In this document: positions 1 to 6,581 of the stretch, one piece after another
How positions within the stretch are numbered: position 1 is the stretch's first letter
How the letters are laid out: every line of letters starts with the position of its first letter
Assembly (NCBI GenBank): GCA_025450095.1
Contig: JANWID010000260.1
Span: 1 to 11,354 of the forward strand
DNA: 11,354 nucleotides
Reading direction: 5' to 3'
Source: Bacteroidia bacterium
GTDB lineage: Bacteria > Bacteroidota > Bacteroidia > AKYH767-A > OLB10
The notes under the pieces: generated by a model
What the model saw: the letters and a program-made list of their open reading frames with translations, nothing else
Database searches by the model: none
What the model was told of the DNA's origin: nothing
Program-made: the position numbers and the translations under genes

Positions 1-434
1 ATGGTTTCAAACATTTTTTGATCCATTGAACCAGCACTTACATCGTTGATAACTGCAGCACCCAGATCCACACTTTTTTCTGCAATTCCGGCCCTGAATG
101 TGTCCACAGAAATAATAATTTCCGGGAACATTTTAACAATAGCCTGAATAGCCGGCAACAATCTTTCTTCTTCAGCTTCCTGGGGTAATATTTCGGCTCC
201 CGGGCGTGTGGAATGAGCGCCTACGTCAATGAAATCGGCGCCTTCTTCCACCATTTTCTCCACATGTTCCAACATTGCTTTTTCTTCGGTAAATTTGCCG
301 CCATCAAAGAAGGAATCAGGAGTGATATTTATAATTCCCATCACCTTGGGAGAGGTCAGATCAAGCAGTTTTCCACGGCAGTTAATTATACCGTAATTGT
401 TGAAAACCGCATGGGAAATGTGTTCTGACTTCAT
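1..434 (-). CDS. folP: Dihydropteroate synthase, N-terminal part (cut by window edge)
   Basis: This enzyme joins 6-hydroxymethyl-7,8-dihydropterin diphosphate to p-aminobenzoate, making dihydropteroate in cytosolic folate synthesis; it is the sulfonamide target. The first 144 residues are present and the rest lies left of base 1. Visible family motifs are the strand-1 segment GIINITPDSFFDGG (residues 33-46, with the Asn of NITPDSF), the flexible loop GAHSTRPGA (72-80, replacing the commoner GGESTRPGA), SVDTFR (109-114) and NDVSAG (130-135). The start is the ATG at 434, which puts about 30 residues before the first barrel strand. No better downstream ATG precedes the NITPDSF motif. It is divergent from the DUF1599 gene with only about 50 bp between the starts, so both promoters must sit in or near that gap. 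Identification is secure; only the missing C-terminal part, including the K-x-x-R phosphate motif, cannot be checked. Confidence 0.96.
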   Translation of the reverse strand, partial: MKSEHISHAVFNNYGIINCRGKLLDLTSPKVMGIINITPDSFFDGGKFTEEKAMLEHVEKMVEEGADFIDVGAHSTRPGAEILPQEAEEERLLPAIQAIVKMFPEIIISVDTFRAGIAEKSVDLGAAVINDVSAGSMDQKMFET

Positions 435-484
435 TTAAAATACATTTTCTTTAAACTAACTTGCCGCCGCCAATCAGGGAGCTA

Positions 485-1051
485 ATGAACGAAACAGAGA
501 TCATGGAAAACATGCCGGGTTTGACCGCTATTCAGTACAATACTGCGATTGCTGCCTGCAAAGATATATTTACTGCCAAAATGAAGGATTATGGCAGCGC
601 CTGGCGGATCTTACGGCTGAGCTCCATCACCGACCAGATGTTCATCAAGGCCCAGCGTATCCGCAATATCGAGGAAAAAGGAATGCAGAAGGTGGATGAA
701 GGCATTCGTTCGGAATACCAGGGCATTATCAATTACGCCATTATTGCACTTATTCAACATGAGATGGGTGTTGCACAGCGTCCCGACCTGGGACTGAAAG
801 AAGCCGAATCGCTTTTCGAGAAACATATTACCAATGCCAGGTCGCTGATGGAAGATAAGAATCACGATTATGGTGAAGCTTGGAGAAAGATGCGCGTGAG
901 TTCTATCACCGATCTGATCCTGATGAAGCTGTTGCGGGTGAAGCAGATTGAAGATAACAACGGCACCACGTTAATTTCCGAAGGCATCGACGCGAATTAT
1001 TACGATATGATCAATTACTCGGTCTTTGCGCTGATCAAGTTAAACGAATAA
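485..1051 (+). CDS. Tandem DUF1599 (Nmad1-type) domain protein
   Basis: The 188-residue protein is two copies of the same roughly 90-residue unit. Copy 1 has KDYGSAWRILRLSSITD (34-50), KAQRIRNIEE and IINYAIIALI (81-90). Copy 2 has HDYGEAWRKMRVSSITD (127-143), KLLRVKQIEDN and MINYSVFALI. The D-Y-G-x-A-W-R signature matches DUF1599, also called nucleotide modification associated domain 1, a family suggested from comparative genomics to act on nucleotides or modified bases; no activity is established to my knowledge. It is likely an all-helical cytosolic protein, with no signal peptide or membrane segment. I place the start at ATG 485, just after AGGGAG (476-481), although that spacing is short. 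An in-frame TTG at 461 would add an unconserved MPPPIREL stretch, and ATG 503 is also possible. The gene lies 13 bp before the DoxX-like gene and is divergent from folP, a neighbourhood I recall as common in Bacteroidota. The family call is firm; function is unknown. Confidence 0.88.
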   Translation: MNETEIMENMPGLTAIQYNTAIAACKDIFTAKMKDYGSAWRILRLSSITDQMFIKAQRIRNIEEKGMQKVDEGIRSEYQGIINYAIIALIQHEMGVAQRPDLGLKEAESLFEKHITNARSLMEDKNHDYGEAWRKMRVSSITDLILMKLLRVKQIEDNNGTTLISEGIDANYYDMINYSVFALIKLNE

Positions 1052-1064
1052 CTCATTATTTTTT

Positions 1065-2324
1065 ATGAAAAAACTTAGCTGGATTTCCAGGATACTGGTT
1101 GGGGCATTGTTTATTGTATCCGGTCTGATCAAGGCCAACGATGCGATCGGATTTTCTTATAAGCTCGTTGAATATTTTACTGTTTTCGGTACGCCATGGA
1201 TGGAGCCATATGCCTTGTTCGTTGCTGCCTTCGTGTGCATTTTAGAAATAATTCTGGGAGTTGCAGTGATTTTCGGTACGCGTATGGTCACTGTTTCGTG
1301 GCTATTGCTACTGATGATCGTCTTCTTTACTTTCCTCACTTTCTATTCCGCATATTTCAATAAAGTAACTGATTGTGGTTGCTTCGGCGATGCACTTAAA
1401 CTTACACCCTGGCAATCGTTCACCAAGGATGTAGTGTTGTTATTCTTTGTGCTGATCATTTTCTTCGACAGAAAAAATATCCGCCACGGAGATCTGAAAA
1501 CCGATATCACCAATTGCGGAATTGCTTTGGTTTTGATCGCTTTCTTCAGCTTGTTTGTCATCAACTGGCCATTCCCGGTTTGGTTCTCTGCAGGATTGCT
1601 TTTTGCAACCGCCATGTTGAAGCAGGTTCTTACCTCATTTCCGAATACAGTGGTGCTTGGTCTATCGGGAGTAATTTCAACGTATTTCACATACCACTGC
1701 CTGAACCATCTTCCCGTAAAGGATTTCAGACCTTATGCAATCGGGAAAAACATCGTGGAAGGCATGAGTGTTCCTGAAGGCGCTCCGAAGGATAGTATCC
1801 AGATGATGTTCCAGTACAAAAAAGACGGTCAGGTGCATGAATTTCCTGCTGATAAGCTGCCTGCAGATCTTGACAAGTATGAATTTGTGGACCGTGTAGA
1901 CAAAGTGATCGTTAAAGGTTACGTTCCGCCAATACACGATTTTACTATTGTTGATAATAACGGTAAAGATTACACTGAAGATTTCCTTGCTAATCCCGAT
2001 TATTCATTCATGATGGTCGCCTACGATATGTCGAAGACTAACGCAGAAGTTCAATCGAGGATTAATGAATTCGTAAAGCATTGTGACGATAAAAAAATTG
2101 AATTTATCGGTGTGACTTCAACTGCACCGGAAGAGACTGATAAGTATCGTCACGAATTCCAGAGTATGTTCAGCTATTATTTTTGTGATGCCACTACCTT
2201 GAAAACTATCGTTCGTTCAAATCCCGGATTGTTATTGATGAAAAAGGGAACTGTTGTGGATATGTGGCATTACAACGACTGGCCGCAATTTGAGGAAGTG
2301 AATGCGATGTACCTGAAGAAATAA
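1065..2324 (+). CDS. DoxX/MauE-like membrane protein with C-terminal thioredoxin-fold domain (BT_3928-type)
   Basis: This is a 419-residue inner-membrane protein. The N-terminal half holds a DoxX/MauE-like bundle: TM segments at about 8-24, 48-70, 76-98 and 122-134, with the family's CGCFGD motif (104-109) after TM3. Further hydrophobic segments follow at about 152-167, 172-186 and 194-210. Residues about 290-419 look like a thioredoxin or peroxiredoxin fold, with strand SFMMVAYDMS (314-323), helix, strand IEFIGVTS, and RSNPGLLLMKKG (384-395) carrying the usual cis-Pro position. A CxxC redox pair is absent where it would be expected (AYDMSKTN); only isolated C340 and C374 occur there. MauE-type proteins are linked to periplasmic disulfide or thiol chemistry, so a redox role of the C104/C106 pair is plausible but inferred. 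The ATG at 1065 follows the DUF1599 stop by 13 bp, suggesting co-transcription. The sequence resembles proteins annotated BT_3928 family in Bacteroides. Confidence 0.85.
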   Translation: MKKLSWISRILVGALFIVSGLIKANDAIGFSYKLVEYFTVFGTPWMEPYALFVAAFVCILEIILGVAVIFGTRMVTVSWLLLLMIVFFTFLTFYSAYFNKVTDCGCFGDALKLTPWQSFTKDVVLLFFVLIIFFDRKNIRHGDLKTDITNCGIALVLIAFFSLFVINWPFPVWFSAGLLFATAMLKQVLTSFPNTVVLGLSGVISTYFTYHCLNHLPVKDFRPYAIGKNIVEGMSVPEGAPKDSIQMMFQYKKDGQVHEFPADKLPADLDKYEFVDRVDKVIVKGYVPPIHDFTIVDNNGKDYTEDFLANPDYSFMMVAYDMSKTNAEVQSRINEFVKHCDDKKIEFIGVTSTAPEETDKYRHEFQSMFSYYFCDATTLKTIVRSNPGLLLMKKGTVVDMWHYNDWPQFEEVNAMYLKK

Positions 2325-2350
2325 CCGGTTATACCGGCTTCGTCTTTGAA

Positions 2351-3424
2351 ATGATCCGTTTTCTTATCCGGAAAATATTTTATGGAATACTGGTCATTGC
2401 CGGGGTGGTCACTGTTGTGTTTTTCCTTTTTAATATTTTACCCGGCGATCCGGCCCGTATGATGCTTGGTCAGCGCGCAGATGTTTCCAGCATCGAAAAC
2501 ATTAATCGTGAACTTGGACGTGATAAAAGCCTGGCAACGCAATTCGCACTTTATGTAAATGACCTATCGCCACTTTCCTTTCACTGTTTAAGCGATTCAA
2601 CTTCTCCATGGTTCGCTTCCGCGGAAAAATATGGCTCTTCAATTTCACTGGTCAATACCGGTGAACATGTGATGTTACTTAAAACACCATATCTGAGACG
2701 TTCGTACCAGACTAAACAGCAGGTTTCGGAAATCATTGCTGATGCGTTACCCGGAACTGTTATACTGGCAATTGCCGCCCTCATTTTTGCGGCTGTTTTT
2801 GGAATCGCATTGGGTGTTGTTTCCGCATTGCGTAAGAACAGGCTGACCGATCAATTGGTAAGCATGCTGGCTGTTTTAGGAATGGCAGTTCCATCGTTTT
2901 TTGCCGGGATCATTATCGCGTGGCTTTTCGGATTTGTACTGGCAGATTACACCGGATTCAACATGACGGGCAGTCTTTACCGGATCGATCCTTTCGAAGG
3001 AAGGATCCTGGAGCTGCGTAACCTGGTTTTACCCGCATTTACACTTGGTATCCGACCATTGTCGGTAATTGTTCAGTTAACCCGGAGCTCGATGCTGGAT
3101 GTGCTTTCGCAGGATTATATCCGGACGGCAAAAGCAAAGGGATTATCATCCACCGTAACCGTTATCCGGCATGCTTTACGGAATGCCCTGAACCCGGTAC
3201 TGACAGCCGTTTCCGGATGGTTTGGATCGTTGCTGGCCGGAGCTGTGTTTATTGAATATATTTTTGGCTGGAAGGGAATTGGAAAAGTGACCGTTGACAG
3301 CCTGGAGCGCTACGATTTCCCTGTGGTAATGGGTGCTGTACTGGTTGTTTCCGTATTTTTTGTAATCATCAACATTATAGTCGATATCCTTTACGGGATG
3401 CTGGATCCCAGGATACGTGTTTGA
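2351..3424 (+). CDS. ABC transporter permease, OppB/DppB type
   Basis: This is an inner-membrane permease of the binding-protein-dependent oligopeptide/dipeptide/nickel class, 357 residues against roughly 305-340 for typical DppB. TM1 is at about 9-29 and is followed by LPGDPARMMLG, the usual post-TM1 segment. The remaining TMs lie at about 133-158, 168-198, 225-245, 286-306 and 328-350. The EAA loop that docks on the ATPase is DYIRTAKAKGL...HALRNALNP (255-282), and the C-terminus LDPRIRV is canonical for the family. The extra length is an insert of about 50 residues (70-125) between TM1 and TM2, expected to be periplasmic. No partner permease, ATPase or solute-binding protein is visible in this window, so the substrate cannot be assigned. 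The ATG at 2351 follows the DoxX-like stop by 26 bp, so it may share that transcript. Family confidence is high; peptide transport is only inferred. Confidence 0.93.
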   Translation: MIRFLIRKIFYGILVIAGVVTVVFFLFNILPGDPARMMLGQRADVSSIENINRELGRDKSLATQFALYVNDLSPLSFHCLSDSTSPWFASAEKYGSSISLVNTGEHVMLLKTPYLRRSYQTKQQVSEIIADALPGTVILAIAALIFAAVFGIALGVVSALRKNRLTDQLVSMLAVLGMAVPSFFAGIIIAWLFGFVLADYTGFNMTGSLYRIDPFEGRILELRNLVLPAFTLGIRPLSVIVQLTRSSMLDVLSQDYIRTAKAKGLSSTVTVIRHALRNALNPVLTAVSGWFGSLLAGAVFIEYIFGWKGIGKVTVDSLERYDFPVVMGAVLVVSVFFVIINIIVDILYGMLDPRIRV

Positions 3425-3451
3425 TAGTCTTTTCATTTACGATTATATTTG
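3420..3451 (+). promoter_or_regulatory. Predicted Bacteroidota housekeeping promoter for tpiA
   Basis: A -33 element TTTG (3420-3423) and a -7 element TATATTTG (3444-3451, fitting TAnnTTTG exactly) are separated by 20 bases. This is the arrangement described for the Bacteroidota primary sigma factor. The -33 box overlaps the TGA stop of the permease gene. Transcription would begin near 3456-3459, leaving a leader of only about 12 bases before the ATG at 3470. tpiA could therefore be transcribed independently of the genes upstream. Confidence 0.65.
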
Positions 3452-3469
3452 GGAAATCATTCCGTTTTT

Positions 3470-4228
3470 ATGAGACAGAAAATCGTTGCCGGTAACTGGA
3501 AAATGAATTGCAACCGAGAGGAGGCTTTCGGACTTGCCAATGAGATACGGGATATGATTGCCGACGAACTTCATAACGATGCCATCGTGATTTTGGCACC
3601 GCCATTTGTTCACCTGGCCGCCGTGGTACAAATTGTAAAAGGTACCCGGATCAAAGTTGCTGCGCAAAACTGTTCCAGTCAACCTCACGGAGCGTATACC
3701 GGTGAAATTTCGGCGTCAATGTTACGATCTACAGGTGTTGAATATGTAATAATCGGTCATTCTGAACGAAGAACTTTCTTTAATGAAACAGCAGAAGATC
3801 TCATCAACAAAACGATGCAGGCTTTGGAGAATGGTCTTTCACCGATTTTTTGTATTGGTGAAACTTTGCCGGAACGGGAAGCAGGAAATCATGAATCCGT
3901 CGTTGCAAATCAGCTCGATGAAACCTTATTGCATTTGAATCCAAACCAGTTATCGAAAGTAATCCTGGCTTACGAACCGGTATGGGCTATTGGTACTGGT
4001 AAAACGGCAACATCAGGACAGGCGCAGGAGATGCAGGCATTTATACGTTCACATGTCAAATCAAAATTTGGTCAGCATGTAGCCACGTTCATCCCGATTT
4101 TGTATGGCGGATCATGCAATGAAAACAATGCCAGGGAAATTTTTTCTATGGCCGATGTTGATGGCGGACTGATCGGCGGCGCTTCATTAAAATCCAGGAG
4201 CTTTGTGAATATTGTCAAGAGCTTTTAA
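3470..4228 (+). CDS. tpiA: Triosephosphate isomerase
   Basis: This cytosolic glycolytic enzyme interconverts dihydroxyacetone phosphate and glyceraldehyde 3-phosphate. The 252-residue length is normal for the family. All active-site elements are visible: N9 and K11 in AGNWKMN, the electrophile H97 in IIGHSERR (94-101), the catalytic base E169 in AYEPVWAIGTGKTA (167-180, which includes flexible loop 6), and the phosphate-binding glycines LYGGS (211-215) and GLIGGASL (233-240). I chose ATG 3470 because it gives the standard MRQKIVAGNWKMN start. An in-frame TTG at 3449 would add seven residues, lies inside the predicted -7 box, and is very unlikely. The stop codon overlaps the ATG of the next gene by one base (TAATG), so the downstream PagL-like gene is probably translationally coupled. 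Nothing suggests loss of activity. Confidence 0.98.
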   Translation: MRQKIVAGNWKMNCNREEAFGLANEIRDMIADELHNDAIVILAPPFVHLAAVVQIVKGTRIKVAAQNCSSQPHGAYTGEISASMLRSTGVEYVIIGHSERRTFFNETAEDLINKTMQALENGLSPIFCIGETLPEREAGNHESVVANQLDETLLHLNPNQLSKVILAYEPVWAIGTGKTATSGQAQEMQAFIRSHVKSKFGQHVATFIPILYGGSCNENNAREIFSMADVDGGLIGGASLKSRSFVNIVKSF

Positions 4229-5412
4229 TGAAGGCTGGTAATACCCGTTTATTTTGTATCCTGTTTTTTGCAACGTTCAGTTCCTTCCCGCTTTTTGCTC
4301 AAATTCCTGCAAACGCAATTGAAGTTACCGGTGGAATAGGAAAAGTTGTCCGTAACCATCCCGATTTTCCGGAAGTCCATTCACCTGCTGCAAATGGTTC
4401 AATAAGTCTTTCGAAACATTTTAACGGTCGGGCACGCTGGCACCGGTATTACAATTATCCCAGGATGGGATTAAGCCTGAACGGAGGTTCGCTCGGAAAT
4501 ACGGATGTTTTAGGTTATTATGCCGGTATGATGGTAGAAATGACTTTTGAAAAACGTATCGGTACTAATTGGTTCTGGGGACCCAGGCTATCCCTGGGTT
4601 TAGCGTGGTTTAGTGACCCGTATAACGAAGGAAGTAACCCCGGCAATGTAGCAGTAGGAAGTGAATTAACTTTTTTAGCAGGTGCAGAAGTAATTGCAGG
4701 AAGGCGAATTTCAAATGATTTTGATTGCCTGTTGAAGGCTGGGATAATACATGCATCCAATTCGCATTTCAAACTTCCCAATGTAGGCTTAAATTTACCG
4801 CTTGTTTCATTGGGTGTGCGGTATCATTGGCAATCCACAAAAAAACCTGCAGAAAATTTTCAACCCGATACAAACAGGCTGGAGACTTCAAGACGCATCA
4901 GACCGCATCTTCGTTTTGGATGGGGGATTAATGAATTTGGTTCTTCAACAGGTCCTGTAAATGGTCCGAAGTATTTCATTGCGCTTTCATCATTCTACTT
5001 TTCCAAAATGTATTCACCGGTTAACAAAGTGACCGCAGGAATTGAGGCCTGGTATAATATGGGCACTTATGATTTCATCGTAAGCCAGGAATTTTATGAT
5101 TCAAACCGGCATATGAAATCATTTGTTGCTGCAATTGTTTTAGGTCATGAATTTTTAATGGGCCATTTCGGACTGATCACTACCGGCGGAATTTATATTT
5201 ATAATCCTTTTTATAAAGATCGTATGGAGATAAATGAACTTACAGGATTCAAGGATAAGCTGAAGTCAATAATCCCACTCCGTATCGGTGCTCAATATTA
5301 TCTTAAAAATACATGCACCCGTTTTAAAAATAATTTATTTGTCGGTGTTTATATCAAAACAAATTTTGGTCAGGCGGATTTTCTGGAAACAGGGGTGGGG
5401 TATATGTTTTAG
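4228..5412 (+). CDS. PagL-like acyloxyacyl hydrolase (lipid A deacylase family), two-barrel form
   Basis: This is a predicted outer-membrane protein of 394 residues. Residues 1-25 form a Sec signal peptide (basic start, hydrophobic core, cleavage after PLFAQ or nearby). The next half resembles the PagL lipid A 3-O-deacylase barrel, with alternating aromatic strands and the signature HASNSHFKLPNVGLN (175-189). In this H175 and S177 correspond to the catalytic His and Ser of PagL. By ungapped comparison the acidic third triad residue would fall at N189, so activity is not assured. Residues about 225-394 form a second strand-rich section with GPKYFIALSSFYF, LGHEFLMGHFG and a C-terminal aromatic GVGYMF ending, typical of a barrel's last strand; it lacks the His-x-Ser motif. 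The ATG overlaps the tpiA stop. If active, the protein would trim lipid A acyl chains at the outer membrane. The family call is good; the substrate is inferred. Confidence 0.78.
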   Translation: MKAGNTRLFCILFFATFSSFPLFAQIPANAIEVTGGIGKVVRNHPDFPEVHSPAANGSISLSKHFNGRARWHRYYNYPRMGLSLNGGSLGNTDVLGYYAGMMVEMTFEKRIGTNWFWGPRLSLGLAWFSDPYNEGSNPGNVAVGSELTFLAGAEVIAGRRISNDFDCLLKAGIIHASNSHFKLPNVGLNLPLVSLGVRYHWQSTKKPAENFQPDTNRLETSRRIRPHLRFGWGINEFGSSTGPVNGPKYFIALSSFYFSKMYSPVNKVTAGIEAWYNMGTYDFIVSQEFYDSNRHMKSFVAAIVLGHEFLMGHFGLITTGGIYIYNPFYKDRMEINELTGFKDKLKSIIPLRIGAQYYLKNTCTRFKNNLFVGVYIKTNFGQADFLETGVGYMF

Positions 5413-5433
5413 TTTAGCCAGTTACTTTTTAAC

Positions 5434-5465
5434 GCAGTCAGCAGTCAGCAGTCAGCAGTCAGCAG
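5434..5465. repeat. Tandem heptamer repeat GCAGTCA, about 4.6 copies
   Basis: Perfect head-to-tail copies of GCAGTCA start at 5434, 5441, 5448 and 5455, followed by a partial copy GCAG at 5462-5465. Two degenerate units (CAGTCGG, TAGTCGA) occur at 5507-5520. The array lies between the convergent PagL-like and propeller lipoprotein genes and does not code for anything credible. Confidence 0.9.
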
Positions 5466-5477
5466 ATACGCTGTAGA

Positions 5478-5494
5478 GACAGCATGCTGCTGTC
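5478..5494. repeat. Small perfect inverted repeat (7-bp arms, 3-base loop)
   Basis: GACAGCA (5478-5484) and TGCTGTC (5488-5494) are exact reverse complements around TGC. The preceding context TGTAGAGAC resembles the start of a short palindromic intergenic repeat common in Bacteroidota and cyanobacteria, but that link is from memory and not tested. No T-run follows on either strand, so a simple intrinsic terminator is not supported. Confidence 0.6.
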
Positions 5495-5572
5495 CGAACG
5501 ATTGACCAGTCGGTAGTCGAAAGTAAGTTGCAGGCGGAAGACTTAAATAATTCTGTGTTTTAATTTTAACTA

Positions 5573-5598
5573 CTGGCTGCCGACTGCCGGCTGCCTGC
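5573..5598. repeat. Inverted, diverged copy of the heptamer array
   Basis: Read on the minus strand, this stretch is a run of GCAG-G/T-C-A/G-like units resembling the GCAGTCA array at 5434-5465. The two could pair as imperfect arms about 110 bases apart. The whole interval 5413-5617 is noncoding space between two convergent genes. A role in transcription end or mRNA 3' protection is possible but unproven. Confidence 0.55.
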
Positions 5599-5617
5599 TT
5601 GAGACTGGAACTCCAAT

Positions 5618-6580
5618 TTAATTGATTTCTGTCAAGTAAACAGCACCATCTTTACCTACTGATAAAAGATGAAAATCATCTATCCATTCAACTTTCATGA
5701 TATCACCACTATCAAATGATTCACGAAAATTCCAGGTAAAACCACCATCTATACTATAAATCAAATAACCATTCGGACCAGCGGCTGCGATATTTCCTAT
5801 GGGTGAAACAGAAATTGTAAACAATTTCCTGTAATTCAAACCGGGTCCATCCCTGTCGTTTATTTTTTGCCACGATTGTCCAAAATCAACCGAGGTATAA
5901 ATTGAACCGTTTAATTCAATTAAATAAAACTTTTTGTTTGCATCCACGCAGATGCCGGTATAATAATAATCTTTTATTTCCCTGTTTTGGAATGTAACGC
6001 CACCATCATCAGTAATAAGCAATGATCCATAGCCGCACAACACGCCGTGATTTTCATCCGCAAAGCAAATTCCCCGGTATTCATGTGTGAATTCCTCAAA
6101 TGACCAGGAGTTACCTGCATTTTCGGTTCGGTAAAGCACACCGTTCCCGTAGTTTTTACCACCACAAACAAAACCGTGACTGGCATCTCTGAACCAGATA
6201 TCCCGAAGGTTCCTGTTCACAGTGAGCGGCCATGATGTTGCATAATAAGTATTCCATGAAATTCCGCCATCGGTTGTCTTGTAAATAATAACATCACTGT
6301 CGGCACAAAATCCGGTATCCGGACTGATAAAAAACATTGCATTGACAGGTTTATCAAAATGCGATTGTGAAACTATCCACGTATTGCCTCCATTCGTCGT
6401 TTTTAAAACGTAGCCTTTGTCATCACCTCCACAGATTATAAATTCATTTTCATTAAAAACATGTACATCCCGATAGGTAATTTGCAACGGAACTTCAAGT
6501 TTGGAGCTGGGGATGTCAGGAAGATTCTTTTGGCAGGAAAAAAGTCCCAAACATAAAATGAAGACCAGGTTTCGATACAT
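5618..6580 (-). CDS. Lipoprotein with YCF48/Asp-box beta-propeller repeats
   Basis: This 320-residue protein begins with a lipoprotein signal, MYRNLVFILCLGLFSC, in which C16 would be lipidated after a loose lipobox (LFSC). Most of the rest is a beta-propeller built from repeats ending in Asp-box-like motifs: TTNGGNTW (61-68), TTDGGISW (102-109), TENAGNSW (152-159), TDDGGVTF (190-197), SVDFGQSW (230-237) and SIDGGFTW (276-283). Six motifs at spacings of about 40 residues fit a six- or seven-bladed YCF48-like or BNR-like propeller. YCF48 itself helps photosystem II assembly in phototrophs. Non-phototrophic Bacteroidota carry many such propellers of unknown role, so no catalytic function should be assumed. 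It should sit in the envelope. Its ATG lies 1 bp after the stop of the oxidase subunit III gene, implying one mRNA and perhaps an assembly or accessory role. Confidence 0.85.
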   Translation of the reverse strand: MYRNLVFILCLGLFSCQKNLPDIPSSKLEVPLQITYRDVHVFNENEFIICGGDDKGYVLKTTNGGNTWIVSQSHFDKPVNAMFFISPDTGFCADSDVIIYKTTDGGISWNTYYATSWPLTVNRNLRDIWFRDASHGFVCGGKNYGNGVLYRTENAGNSWSFEEFTHEYRGICFADENHGVLCGYGSLLITDDGGVTFQNREIKDYYYTGICVDANKKFYLIELNGSIYTSVDFGQSWQKINDRDGPGLNYRKLFTISVSPIGNIAAAGPNGYLIYSIDGGFTWNFRESFDSGDIMKVEWIDDFHLLSVGKDGAVYLTEIN

Positions 6581-6581
6581 A

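Noticed and set aside
213..428. 71-residue open frame on the plus strand
   Set aside because: It is antisense to folP, whose motifs run through the same bases.
461..484. TTG start for the DUF1599 protein
   Set aside because: The added MPPPIREL is unlike the domain, and an ATG at 485 follows a purine-rich AGGGAG.
1343..1690. 115-residue minus-strand frame within the DoxX-like gene
   Set aside because: It is a shadow of the TM-rich coding strand, with no signal, motif or ribosome site of its own.
2325..2337. CCGGT-TAT-ACCGG palindrome after the DoxX-like stop, considered as a terminator
   Set aside because: There is no T-run after it and the permease gene starts 13 bases later; the motif is short enough to be chance.
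5434..5465. Short repeat array considered as a CRISPR
   Set aside because: Units are 7 bp and directly adjacent with no spacers, and no cas genes are present.
5288..5476. 62-residue frame running from the PagL-like gene end into the repeat array
   Set aside because: Most of it overlaps the true gene in another frame and its tail is translation of the heptamer repeat.
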